Below, piece after piece: positions 47,471 to 60,095 of a stretch of 64,000 bases of DNA (the first letter of the stretch is position 1; every line of letters starts with the position of its first letter). This DNA comes from Casuarius casuarius (lineage: Eukaryota; Chordata; Aves; Casuariiformes; Casuariidae): the NCBI GenBank assembly GCA_003342895.1, contig PTFA01000011.1, forward strand, positions 7,713,081-7,777,080. Direction: 5' to 3'. Below the pieces are notes generated by a model. The model made no database searches. It was not told the origin of the DNA and worked only from the letters and a program-made list of their open reading frames with translations. A program made the translations under genes and the position numbers.

Positions 47471-49040
47471 CTGGTGAGAAGTGAAGGAAAGGGGCTAGCT
47501 TTTCCAAAAAAGGAATGGAAAAACAGTTAAAAGAAATTGAAAAAAATAAATTTGTAGTCAAGGAAAAGGCAACAAAAAATCAGTAATTGTTGTGAAGCAT
47601 AATACCAAGGCTCATTCAGGGTAAGGTGGGATATGATAGGGATATGGAAAAGAGAGTGAGAAAGAAGGAAAAAAAGCTATAACTATGCTTGACAGAAAGA
47701 AATTAAAAAAGCCTATAATCATGTTTAGGTTTCATTTGCATGATTTGTATTTTCCTTTTTCCTGGGCTTCAGATATTATTACATCTCCTTTCATGAATTG
47801 TTTCATACATTTAGAAGATTGGAACTCTGTAATGTTTTTACTGTGAACATCTCAGCTGTGTTGTTTCCAGTTGTTATTGTTGCACAGATAGAATCACTGG
47901 GACATAGCTTTTTTAATAACACTTTACAGCAGGTATCAAGTAATTTTTTTATTTTTTTTTTGCTTGTGAGGCCATCATTCCTCAGTAGGGGATTTCAGTG
48001 GGAAGGCCAAGCTAAGAAGCCCTCTGTTGCCCTCCATTCTGCGCCAGACTAGTCTTTCCTCCCCTACCACATGGCCCACTCGTTTCAGACATAAATAACT
48101 GTTTGTTGTGCTCTAGCATGCATGTGATCACTAAAATGATCTGGATTAAAAGCACAGCAAAAAAAAGTGGAAGCAGGAATTATTTCTAAATCAGCATTGT
48201 TCAGTGATCAGGTTTATAGCTTGGCTCAGCAAGCCACTTTGCTAGGCCTCCGTATTGTGGAACATCAGGCTGCATCTCAATATACAGTAAGAGAGCAGGT
48301 TTTAGCTTCTTTCTGAAGAACCAGGAGAAATAAAGGAAAAAGGGGAGCCTTTCTGGTAAAGAATAATCCAAAGGGATATTTATATTCCACGATGGAGCCT
48401 TTTTCCATAAGCCTGAAGTTGGTGTCTCGGGATTGTTCAAACTTTATTTCCAGTATGTATGAAATGAAAAAAGGAAAAAAAAAAGAAAGTTTAAAACTGA
48501 CAAATGTAACATTAAATTAAATTCTTGGAGACATGTTTTTCCTCATAAGAGTGCCATGAGTGCCAGTGGGAGGTGGCTGCAAAGGGGGAAGCACAACACC
48601 TGGGGAACACTCTTCCCAGCAAAGCCTTTTCAGTCTCTACCTCTGGAGCCCTGAGGGTCTCTAGGGAGGAAATTGCCCTTTCAGTGGTTGTTGCAGGATC
48701 ATGCCTCTGTTTGCTGAGGAGCCTGGGACATTTGTTCATTCAGACTTTCCACTGATGCCTACTCCAGAAAATATCTGTTAAGCCTGTCCTTAAGAGCACT
48801 GCCTTAGCACTCATGATTCAGTTCAGTTCAGTTAAACATGGTGCCCCCTTTTTTAGGCCGTGTTTTTCTAATAAAGTCTATTTTAATTGCTAAAATATTC
48901 TGAATGTATAAATGTCTTTATCTTTTCAGAGGTTAAAGACAAAACAAAGAGCATGAGATGATCTAGACTGATTAGTCTTACTCCTGCATGTTACAGACCA
49001 CTGAATGTCAGCTTTATCTGAAATCCCATCCCATATATAT
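47471..49040. other. No recognised gene
   Basis: Positions 48512-48755 are slightly GC-richer and open on both strands, without matching splice sites. Nothing else is recognised. Confidence 0.4.
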
Positions 49041-49134
49041 TGCATTACATGCCATATGCATACATGCATTACATTGTATTACATACATATTGCATTGCAT
49101 TACATTACACATTACATTGCATTACATTGCATTA
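49041..49134. repeat. CATTACATTG decamer minisatellite
   Basis: Variants of the unit GCATTACATT and ATTACATTGC repeat irregularly across about 95 bases, with TATGCATACATGC interruptions. Confidence 0.8.
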
Positions 49135-49296
49135 AAGCATATATTTCAGAAAGACCTTGTCTGTTTTTTAAGCCGTCAAAAGATGAAGGCTCCATTCCTT
49201 TCCCTAATTAGTTACTTTTGTTGCTATGTATTTTTGTTCATAATTTATAATTTGTCTTTATTGTGTAGGTTAAAGAACTCACTAATATCCACCAAT

Positions 49297-49364
49297 TGTG
49301 TGTATGCATGTGTGTGTGTGTGTGTGTGTATGCATATGTGTGTGTGCGTGTGTATGTGTGTGTG
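49297..49364. repeat. (TG)n microsatellite with TATGCA interruptions
   Basis: TG runs are interrupted by TATGCATG and GCG. It lies only 160 bases beyond the decamer minisatellite. Confidence 0.9.
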
Positions 49365-52327
49365 AAGAGACTTGTACAATAATGTCAGATTAATTTTTGT
49401 TTTAAATTATACAGATAGAGTTTCTCAAGCCATTCACTAGATGGGATTTTTTTTTTCCCCAGGCCTGAAATTATTTTTACTGTTGTTATTCAGTAGCTGT
49501 TATTTATGGGGTTCAAAGAGCTGTATGCAGAGTAACAGCATTGGTTTTAGTGAAGCCACGGGCTGAGGCAGAATCATTCCTCCATCCCTCTTATTACTCT
49601 GTGTATCCATCCATCTCTAGCCCTTTGTGCAGCCTTATTCCCCTGGAACCCCTGCTAGTTGCCTAACCGTCACAGCCTTTAAATCCTTTCCGGGGTAATT
49701 GCTTCCCAGGATAGCATCCATCTATGTATGAATCTGAATCCTATAGACCTGCCACATCCTCTTAATTCTTTGCCATTTACTTTTGTTACAGACAACTTTT
49801 ATTGGTTATTAATTGTATACATCCAGGTCACTAAAGGAAAAAAAATGTACCTGGGCCACAAAACCCAAATAAAAATGTGCTTGTTAGATGTGGGGAGGAG
49901 TAGGAGGCATTTGATTTCCCCATTAAGCCATTTAAGGCTTTTTTATATGATCTGTCAGTCCATTCTTGGTTCCTTTAACATGGACCCTAATGCCATTTTA
50001 GGGCTGCTACATGGAGCAATACTGAGGTCAGACTTTTCATGGCATGCTGGCTCACCAGAAAGTTGGAGCTATTTCTAACTTTCATTTATATCATTGATAT
50101 AGTTCACAAGGAATCTCACAACTGCTGAAAGGAGGAGTGGTTAAATGAAAAGAAGGAAGAGGATAAGTGGAGCAAGAAGTGGAGGGACAGAAAAGGGAGG
50201 AATTCTTCATGTTAGCTTTGTTGCAAAAAACAGTATACTAAAAAGCTACACCTGAAGGTCATGGCTGGACTTAATCAGATATGAATAATTCAGTTTATTG
50301 TTACAAAAACATGATGATTACCTCTTGAATACTGAAACATCAAAGACACTCTGGATGTTTTTGATCCAGTCTTCAGAAATTTCCCTAGTATTTCTTAAGG
50401 ATAAACAATCTAATGACCAAGACATATCCTCAGTTAGGACTTCTGAGAAAAAATCATCTACATTTGCTGATGAAAAGCTTTGTGCATACAAAAACATATT
50501 TTTTTCTTATACATAATATTTAACATTATCTTCTATTACTAATGAACTGGAAAGTATTAAATCATCCTTAAATGATAAGAGTACAGAAAATAAATATTTC
50601 TTAAAGCTGTTATCATCCAGGCATCCCCAATAAAAATGTTATTAGTTCCATTGAGCAATGGGTCTATACAATTGTGAGAGTTAAAGTCCTTCTTATTGCC
50701 CCATCAGTGATGTGTTTTTCCATTATGACTTTGACTTCCCTTAGCACAGTTAGAGACTTCATAGGCAAAAATCAATATAAATCAAATGTTAGATCCTGTT
50801 TTTTTTTTTTTTTCATTTGCTCTTTGTTACTTTTTCATTGCTCAGTTCTGCTTTTGGATGAAGATAGCATTTTAGTCTTGGCTATTGTGTTTCTTGATTT
50901 TGGAACAGTGGCTTTATTGTCATCTAATTAGTTACTTTTTAAAGTGCTCCTGATTTTCAATCTCATTTTTCTTAGTTCTTCAGTCCTACACTAGTGCATC
51001 TCAACAGCGTCTCAAGTGTTTTGTAGAGAGAAAACACTTCTTTCTTTGGGTAAATCCCCATCAGAACTTGCTTTCAGACAATTTTGTCTCTGGAATCATC
51101 GCTTTGCCTTGGTGACCTTCAAATTGTTCAGGGTAAAAATTGTGGTATATAAGGACAATAGACAGTAAAAGGAACTCTTCCACAGGGATTAATTCAATAA
51201 TGATCCCATCATGTTTTGCCTAGAACCATGAAGCTATAAGAATAACAAAAAGAATATGATGCAGGAAAATAAGAAATACTAAGTTTGTTTTGATCTTGGT
51301 CAGCTTTAAGTTCTTAAATATAATGCTAAAAAAAGGGAGGACAAGCACCTCAAGCTTAGACTACCAGGTATTTTAGACATAAACAAAAAAGCAGTCTGAA
51401 AAGTTAACATTTCTTTGTCATTGATCACTGACAAGCAATAAAATTCTTGATATTTTAAATTGAAGTTTAATCAGTGTTCTAAATATAATGTCTATTTTCT
51501 TGGATTAAATTCTGTTCTTTTTGCCTTTATACTGAATTTGTGAATTAGAAAGTGGTTTTTGTTGTTTTTTTTTTTAATTTGAGACTCACACATTGTTACA
51601 ATTTAACAACAATTTCATGTGAAACAAAGTCTTCCACAAGGTATATTAATATTTCTTATCATTAAGACCTATGTTTTGAAAACGTCAGAATCCTCAAACA
51701 TCTGAAGGACTGGAGGCACTTAGCAGATGTAAAATTGCCATCAGCTGGCAGTCACTGAAAGGAAATTGTTTTATCTTCATCAAAACTAAAGACTATTTAG
51801 CTTTCATTCATTTTACATATTCTGGTCGTTAGGAAAAAAAGCCTTAATCTAAAAGTATTTTTTTCTTTTTTAATTTAAGATAGTCTCCCAAATTTAAGAT
51901 ACGTCTCCCAAAATTCCACAAAAATTTTTACTTCAGGGCAAATGAAGTACTTTGTTTTACAAGAATTTAAGGTGTTAGGATTTCTTTTTGGTTTGTAAGG
52001 AGAAAAAAATACTGCTTTGATATGCCTAAAAGAGAGTATTCTGAGGCGGAATCTGACAACATGGTTGTGTGGAACAGGATAGATATAATTTGTTTATACC
52101 ATCCATGCTATACTCGAGTCAAGCAGGGATGTTTGTATTTGGTTCTGGACTGAGTTCCGGGGTCACCAGATGCAAAGCAGGTGACATTAGGAGTGCGACT
52201 GTGGCAAGACTCGTATCTGAAACACTGTCTAAGTCTTCTCATCTTTTCACGATGACGCTCATCTTCTTTTAATTGCTATGGGCCAGCTGTGTCAGATAAC
52301 AGACTTTAACAACTGACTAAGATAGAA
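49365..52327. other. Gene-free AT-rich stretch
   Basis: No exon is supported. A 20-base unit AATTTAAGATAGTCTCCCA / AATTTAAGATACGTCTCCCA repeats head to tail at 51872-51910, and a poly-T run lies near 50.8 kb. Confidence 0.45.
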
Positions 52328-52630
52328 ATACAGAATCCTAAAATAATGTAGGTTGAAGGGATTTCTGGAGGTCATCTGGTTCAGCCCTGACTCAAAGCAG
52401 AGCCAGCTTTGAATTTAAATCCAATCATCAAGTAGTACCAGGTTGCTTGGAGCCATATCCAGTTAAGCGTCAAATATTTCCAAGGATGGAGGTCTGTACA
52501 AGGATGTACCTTTCTGGGCAGTCTGTCAGCTGACACCTGTCAGTGTTTGAGCTCCCTCCGTGTGAATTTATTTTTCCTAGTATCCAGTCAGATTTTCCAT
52601 TGTTGCAACTGCAGCTTTATGTTTCTATTT
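52328..52630 (-). mobile_element. CR1 LINE 3' fragment, minus strand
   Basis: The left end CAGAATCCTAAAATAATGTA, then GGTTGAAGGGATTTCTGGAGGTCATCTGG, is the complement of a CR1 3' end. AGTACCAGGTTGCTTGGAGCC and GTGTTTGAGCTCCCTCC continue the family order. It is more diverged than the 29.6 kb copy. Confidence 0.75.
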
Positions 52631-55462
52631 GGAGAAATATAAATCCTACGAAATGCAAACTAACAAGAATTTAGGGGGAAAAATAGGAAAAAGGGTCATG
52701 AGGGTGTAAATCAGTCATAAAATGGAGAGTTAGAAGACATATTCAGAACCTGCAAAACAGCTGCTAGCATTTTCTGATAAGTAGAACATGATCCATTAAG
52801 AATGATCATAACACCTGGTTCCCATAAGGATAATGTTATAAGGCATCACAGCTTTTAAAGGGGGTTATATTTACATTACTCTGACTCCTTAACTGAGAGT
52901 GAACTCAGGGAGTGAGAGAGTAGTTTTTCCCCTGAGGGGAAAGCTAGATCTTCCCCCTTTAATAATTTGGAGACTAATGCCTTTATCTATGTCCTGTTCA
53001 TGTAGTGGCTTTGGAGTCCTTGAGCAGGCCAGCGCTGGAGAAGGCCCTCTCTGCCTGAGGCATGTAAGAAATATATATGGACTTCTTATGTTTCCCAAGC
53101 CCATCTCTGCTTTTAGTGAAATATTTCTCAGAATGCTGCTGAGAGGTAGGGAAGTCATGCTATCCTTGGTTAACAGTGGAAAAGTACAGAAGGTGAGATT
53201 TGTCCCACCTTTGAACAAGGCTATTCAAAAATAAATCTAAAAGGGTTACTTAGATTTGTTTCTGGAGCCAATCGATAGAAATTCAAATGAGAGAGCCTTT
53301 TCACTTGCCTCTTTCCTCTGACCATAGAGAAGGCCTAGGTAGTAAGATTAAACTGAATGTGTAATTTTTAGATGAATTTTCTCGTAGAGATTATGGGTCA
53401 GAGACATTACGGTATTTAAACTTTGAGCTCCTTTTTGGGCAACTAGCTTGCATTGATTTTACTGACAGCTAGCTGCTTGAGTAATTCCTGAGATCTGGAT
53501 GTAATTGCCGCATAAAGATGATATGTGCACTCTGTGCCAGGCACTACTGAAGTAAATCTGAAGAGACATTCTGTACTCTCTTGGATAATACTGAAAATGT
53601 TTTTCCTGTTTCTGTTATTCCTGGGATATAATTTGTAGAAGCATGCATGTAATCCTTGCACATTATGAAAAAAGCTTAAAAATAAATACACATTTAAGAC
53701 ATAAATGATGAATTTTAAAACTTAAATTTCAATAAATTATTGTACTTTCTCTTATATTACTGGTGAGAATGTTACTGTTCATCTTTTATATTAATGGAAA
53801 GCTATTAACATTAATAAAAGGAAATAAGCAAATGCAAGGAGCACAAGCTAGGATGTGTTACGTTAACTTACAATGAAGAAAAACAATTATTGATTTACAT
53901 TAAGTAAGTTTTTAGTGAGTAAAACAAAATTGTTTATTTAAATTATCAAGTTACTTTGAACTTCAAAGACATGTAGCAAGTCTGCCTTTGACAAAAATAC
54001 TTTAGCAAGTGTTTTCTCTATTGCTTCTTCCCGTTAGGTCTTACAAAAAAGGTGGAGTTGCTCCTAATGAATTTAAATACTTGAATGTAGATGTAAAAAT
54101 ACATCGTATTTACTGTGCATCATTACAATAGTTACTTTTCTATAGACTAGGTGTCTAATTGTCAATACTCTTGTGCAAGGAAATCAGAGACTCATGTTAG
54201 AAATACCTTCACAGGGTTTGTTGTAGTGGCAGATGAAGTGAATACTTTCCTTCCTGCCAAAAAGTGCCAATTTTAGTGAGTTGAAGAAAACGAAGTCCAG
54301 TGATGGACACTCTCTTACCATTCTTTGGACACAGGTTTCACCATTGTCCAAACGTCCAAAAATCCTCCAGGAGGATTTTGCCCATTCCTTTTGAAATCAA
54401 CTGATTCTGCCCATTGGTCTTCAAATAGAAAGTCAAATCTTGCAGTAACGTAGATTGGAAAAGGCCATTGTGGAAGGATGAATAGCTTCTTGAAATAGTG
54501 AAAAACACCTTGAAAGCTGAAGACAACCAAAAATCCCCAACAACCAGCACCCAAAACATTTCCGGAGTCTGGAAACTAACAGCAAGTTCTATAATCCATT
54601 TGAAAGCTCACTGTCTGACTGGAGTGTTAACTTATTTAATTTTCACAAAGCTAAGGAAGAGAAACATCCATTTAGACGAACAGAGAAAAATCAAACTAAT
54701 TTGTTTACTTTCAATCTGAAAATAAATCACCCTGATTTCATTCTCCATGGAATTTAAATTCTGCCTTTCGCTATACTACTAAGATTACCGTATTTGCAAG
54801 TTTTATTACTCATAAAAGTGTTTTTTTTAATTTATACAGCTATATTTACTTTCTGAATTAATTATATGGTGTATGTTTAAAGTGTGCATAGCTGTTATTA
54901 TTTTTATTATAGCTTAACATTTACAGTGCAGTAGAGCCAAGAAACCTCCAGAAATGACCAAAGTCTATCGTGCTGAGGAGTGTATGGATAAACATAGGGA
55001 GAAGGGAAAGCAGGAGTCTGTACAGCAAGACAGTGCTTGTACTTTATTGTCCCCAGCTCTGAAAGATTAATGGTAAATTCAGACTCTTCATTTGCACAGG
55101 AAGAGGCATAGAAATCAGTGAAAGTGCATTTCTGATTTGGGGCAGTATTATATTCTTCTCTTATTTACTATATACCAGTGATGTTAAGCCATCATCTTTT
55201 AAGTGCCTCAAGTTGCTCATATGAGCTAAGTCGCATTGTCTAATAAGTCTTTTCTATGGAACAAAGCTTCAAACTATTTTATTTTTAGCTGAGAGTGTTT
55301 TTAATGTCAGGTGGTTTTGAAGGAGAAGCATTTACTCCTATTTTGTGGATAGCAAGATTTCTATAGCAACAAAATTATAGGATATATTTTTTCAGCAAAC
55401 CTTTAAAGTATTCCTTTCTGCAGCTTGATTAGCCAAAAAGTTTAATATACAGTGGCTCCATA

Positions 55463-55493
<31 letters not shown>

Positions 55494-56059
55494 GTTGCCA
55501 TGCACATAAATGCAGTAGGTAAGTTAGAACAATGCATTAGCTATTCTAAAGTCCAATAACTGGAAACTAAGTTTTTTGCACACAAGTGAAGTAACCACTT
55601 ACTGCTGCTCTAATGACCAAACTTTAGTAAAATATGTATTAGAACATGAAGGAACAACCCATTCTAATAAAGGACAAATATCGTAAGAGTGTTTAAAAGC
55701 GTTTTTGCTTCAGCTGACTTAGTGTAGAAAGGCAGAAGTCTTGGAAACCCTACCAAGTTAACTCTACTAAGTTTCTATAACTTAGTATTTTATTTTTTCA
55801 TCTGTGGCAAAACCAAAGCACTCTCAAAGACTAAGCTCTTACCCTAAACTTATATGCGAGAAGAGTTAAGAGGTATCTTTTAACCACATCAAACATGGCA
55901 TTAGACAGCATTTAGAGTGAAATAGTCTCTACCTCCTAGAAAAACTTTAAAAATTTGATTAACTTCCATTAAACTTAATTCAATGCAGCTCCCTTTGACC
56001 TGAGTTTTGAATCAGCTTCTGAGCACGTAGCAAGACTAATCTAAACTGCACTAACTCAC
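52631..56059. other. No recognised gene
   Basis: At 52889-53234 both strands hold open frames of about 110 codons over the same DNA. Neither has clear splice sites, and the composition is unremarkable. A T7A23 homopolymer lies at 55464-55493. Confidence 0.4.
55464..55493. repeat. T7A23 homopolymer run
   Basis: Seven T followed by 23 A. It is not clearly the tail of any recognised retroelement. Confidence 0.9.
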
Positions 56060-56116
56060 TGCATGAAATTCTGGCTCTACTGAAACCAGTGTCAACACTC
56101 CCATTGACTGTATTCA
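56060..56116. repeat. Ancient amniote repeat motif
   Basis: ATGAAATTCTGGCTCTACTG followed by AAACCAGTGTCAACACTCCCATTGACTGTATTCAGG follows the common motif GAAATCCTGGCCCCACTGAAGTCAATGGCAAAACTCCCATTGACTTCAATGGGG. Confidence 0.5.
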
Positions 56117-56201
56117 GGTCATAATATTATTGAAATCATGTGCATCAAAGTAGTGCTCAGCACACCGGGGGTGGAGGTGAAGCTCAAAGGTGTCTTTCTA
56201 G

Positions 56202-56328
56202 CAGTACGCTAACCCCTGATATCACCTGGAGATTCATGCTCCCTAAGAGAGCTTTAATTCTTATTCCCACTGCTAAAATGACAGAACAAGGATTAAGTAG
56301 GTCTGGTGGTGTCCTATGGGATGAAAAG
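56202..56328 (+). other. Candidate internal exon of a plus-strand gene
   Basis: A near-perfect donor (GAAAAG|GTAAGT) ends 127 bases open in one frame after the acceptor GGTGTCTTTCTAG: one base plus 42 codons, beginning STLTPDITWRFMLPK and ending SGGVLWDEK in phase 0. An internal ATG at 56278 has A at -3 and could also be a start. The end phase suits the phase-0 exon at 60471-60596. The family is unrecognised, and an ancient repeat lies just upstream. Confidence 0.25.
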
Positions 56329-59300
56329 GTAAGTCTAAAGGTTTTTGTTTTTTTGCTTCCAGATTCTTTGCTTGATGTTTAACTTCTCTAAATGTTTCCT
56401 TTTGCAGTCTTGAGCTTTACAAAACCAACAGGTTTTGTAAAAGTCAGAATTGTAAGGTCCAGAGATCACTAGCATTTTAACCTTATTATTTCTTATTTTT
56501 GAGAAATTTGTTTTAATATGTTAATGGGTTTTGTGGCTTTATCAAAATATAGCTGGACTCAAATACACGAACAAATAACTGTCTCTGTGCTGATATGCAA
56601 GTAATGCTAAAGTATACTGCAAAGATGTACTTAATGTGATTGTTTTCTGTGTCCATCAAAAAGTGGGGTAGATTATCCTGAAATGATTTATAAAGATATG
56701 TTTTTTATCTATAAATATGTAAATGCAATGGAATTTTAAGCTAAAAATATAAATAACTTCTTTCCTCTGTCAAAGCTATAACCTTTGTTCCTTTACTAAA
56801 TTGGTTTTATGGGATTTAACCTTTCTCTTCCCTAGTTTTATTTGAATTAATTAGGAGTAAAATCTTGGGCACTCTACTCCTGGACTACAGAATGAGCAAT
56901 GCTTTTATAATTGACTCTTATGGAAAATTCTCTTTGGTGTAACTCTTTCTTGTTTGGTAACTCTTTACTTCTAACAACTTCCTTCTCCACATCCCTGGTT
57001 ATGTTAAAACAGAATTCTAGGGTGTGCGCTGGTTGTCAAGCCTCTACCCTACCTCCACATCAGAGAAAATGTGGTCCAGCCTCAGCGAAAATACTCTATC
57101 CCTTTCTGTAGATGCATCTGCTTCTTTCTGCTTTAAAGAATGTTGGTCACCTTTTCTCGTGCGTAAGTATATGCTGTCTTAAGCCAACTTGCAATACCTC
57201 ACAATCAGGATGTGATCCTTTAATGTGCTGTTTTCTTGCACCTTTACAAATCTGTACAAGCAAAAGTAGTTATAGGGGGCCGTAGAGAAAAAGCGTATGC
57301 TGTGCTTGCCTTCCACTTTGCAGGTATTTTTGCTTAGTCAAAGAACTCTAACTGATCCATGGTTTACAGCAGGATTTTGATGCTTAGCAAGGCAGTTCTG
57401 GATCAGGAAAATAACTCTTACCATACATATGAAAATCTCTTTAGATTTGTCTGAGTCCTAGAAAGTTGAAAAGTTCCAGTTTCCTTCTGTGGTTTGTGTT
57501 CTAAAGCTTTTTTTTTGTTTTTTTCCCCCTTCTAAAATAGGTATGCATACAACTTAATAGTCTTTTGATATGAACTAACCTGACCAACCGAATGGAAAGT
57601 TGGTTTCTGAGGAGCCTTATTAAGAACTAAAGAACATGAGTATCTGGCATATAAATAAATGCATGCAGAGATAAGAAAGTTGATTGGATAGTTTTTGCTG
57701 AATATGTTATGAAATGGATTTTTGGTTTTCATTTAAAATAATGCATTTGGAAATCATTGTTTTTTACTATTGAATACTTGTATGTCTGATAGAATAATAT
57801 CTATGTATATTATCTGACAGTGCAGCAGCAATGTATGTGGAACAACCTATGTAATGAATTTTTGCTTTGTTATCCAGTGAGTCTAAGAAGTGTACAGCAA
57901 AGTAGTGTGATATTTTGGTTTACCTTGTCTCTATACTATTTCTATGAACTTTGTTCATTATATGTGCACTTTGTTATGTGGTGTCTTGTAAACAAGTTCT
58001 CTATAATAACTTGTCATGCAGACAAGAATATATTCTATCAGATACCACTAATTCTTTGTGTAATGCTCTTGTGAAATTGCTTTGTAAAGGAGATAAGTGG
58101 AGGAAGGTTTGGGACCAGTCATGAGTATAGGTGCATTGGGAGATTGGTGCCCGCAGTAAGGTGAAACCTTCACCCTGGGCTCAACAATTATCTAGTCCAT
58201 CTGTGTGCACTGGTTTCCCAGCTGGCAGGCTGGAGTCAGCAAGCCCATCCCTTGGGACTAGCCATAGACCTGTGCCTTCCCAACTGGCATTTTGGGGACA
58301 TTGAGGGGGAAATATATTATTAGGGGAAGGAGAAGAGAGAGGGTATGTTAGGGCATAAAGGCTGGAATGAAGATGGAGTTGGGTAGAAATTCCAAATATT
58401 AAGGTGAGGACAACTGGGTGCAAGTGATAGGAGCTGCACAAGGCAACATAGTATTTGGTTCAGAGAACCCTGGGATTTGTTTGTGCTGCAGTTCATGGAA
58501 CCATTTAATACAGGAAAAGTAATTTCAGGTCTAAATGCTGCACATGGAAAAAATGACGTCTAAAGCTGTACAATATTGTTGGTAATTAGCCAGAAAAATC
58601 TACAAATAAAAAAATTTGATAGTGTAACTAATCAAAGCAAAAAACCCTAGGTTTAGTGATCTAAGTAACAATGTACATGTCATTTATTTTGAAAATGTTT
58701 TTCTTACACTTGTGGGTTTTTTTTTCCTTGACATCAAACCACTGTAAATTTTTCAGCTGTTTGAAGGACCTCTTAAGAATACCAAAATCAAGTGCCTTAA
58801 TTTTTCACTTTCTCCTGTTATTTACCTAATACAACATGAATTCGTAAGTAATTTTCATTGACCTGAATCTGCCCCCTTTTTCTGACAAATATATTGCTCG
58901 ACCCCCAAACTGTCTACTCCTGAGTAGAATTCCACCATCAAGTGTTCCAGTTTATCAGGATTTACCTCTTTAAATACATGCCAATTCATACCGTGTTCAG
59001 CCTTTATGTGCCTTTAAGAATGACAATTAATATTTTGTTTTTTCTGGTTTGGCTAACTTCCTTCAGACATTTCTTGGAAAGAGTGGTATACGTTACCTAA
59101 GTACCTGTTGCCTGATGTCTAATTCTCATGTCTGAGTTCTTCAGAAACTGATGTTGATTAAAGCCTGTTACAGCTGGAACCAATTAGGGGAAGGAAAGGG
59201 CCACGATGTGCTACGGAAATCCTCTTCACTCTTAAAATTGCTTTGAATCTTTGTCTGGCACTGCTGACTCCTGTTCAAATAAACCGGAATTTTCCAGTTT

Positions 59301-59553
59301 GTTAGTAACAAAGTAAGCCAATTCTGTGAAGTTTCCTCATTTGAAACTCCTTAAAAAAAGGTGTGTGTGTGTGGGGGGGTCTGTTGAAGGAGATAATTAA
59401 GACTTCTAATGGGTTCAGCACTATGCCACATACTTGTGTCAGTTCAGAGCTGCTGACTTTTGCTGTCTTCATTGTCTGATTTGGGTAATAAATTCCAAGT
59501 GTGCTGCCCCTGAGAGTAGCAAAACTCCCTGGTGTAGTTTATTCTATATATAC
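56329..59553. other. No recognised gene; short GT/G run
   Basis: AT-rich sequence that would be an intron if the flanking plus-strand exons are real. A short (GT)n/(G)n run lies at 59361-59380. Nothing else is recognised. Confidence 0.4.
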
Positions 59554-59861
59554 TGTAGAGAACCGGTACTAAATGCGGTTTTGTCTCAACATTGCTGCTG
59601 CAGAGCCGCCGCCGCCGAGGCGCGTCGGGCAATGGCGCGCCGGCGCCCCCGGGAGCCGTCCGCGAGGTAAACAACCTCATTCAGAAGGCGGCTTCTAGGG
59701 GAACAGCACGTCTGGCACGAACCGCACGTACACATTTGCAATCTGCGCATGAGCAGGAGACCCCCAGATGCCCCTAGTACGTTTCTGGAAGGTTCCGAAA
59801 GGGCGGACAGCTAATCTGCATGGGAAGTGAGGAAGCACCTCCCAGAGGCGGGGCAAGAACC

Positions 59862-59868
59862 TATAAAA
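59862..59868 (+). promoter_or_regulatory. LTR TATA box
   Basis: TATAAAA in the same context (GAACC-TATAAAA-ACTGCAGACTG) as in copy 1. Confidence 0.65.
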
Positions 59869-59900
59869 ACTGCAGACTGGGCATGGGGCGGTTGTTTGCG

Positions 59901-59958
59901 AGGACTGGAGATCTCAGATGGAGTCAGCGAGAACTGGAGATCTCAGATGGAGTCAGCG
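59901..59958. repeat. 29-base tandem duplication inside LTR copy 2
   Basis: The unit containing ACTGGAGATCTCAGATGGAG and TCAGCG occurs twice, with one base different near its start. Copy 1 has a single unit at 3781-3806, so the duplication arose in this copy or its subfamily. Confidence 0.9.
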
Positions 59959-60089
59959 GAACATCATTGGGCTCGGAGTGGCGGTAGCTAATTTATTTTC
60001 TCTTTTTTCAGCTTTCTCTATTTTTTCCCCTTATCTTTTTTCCCCTCTTTCCTTCCCTTTTCCCCACCTTTTCTCCCCACTCTGTTGAA

Positions 60090-60095
60090 AATAAA
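60090..60095 (+). terminator. LTR polyadenylation signal
   Basis: AATAAA in the conserved context TTGAAAATAAAGTTAAAAGG, as in copy 1. Confidence 0.6.

Noticed and set aside
52889..53234. Opposed 109- and 111-codon ORFs over the same DNA
   Set aside because: Mutual openness on both strands without splice or start context indicates composition rather than two genes.
59434..59777. Open frames of 61-78 codons on both strands
   Set aside because: They cross the start of LTR copy 2 and are not conserved with copy 1 across its indels.
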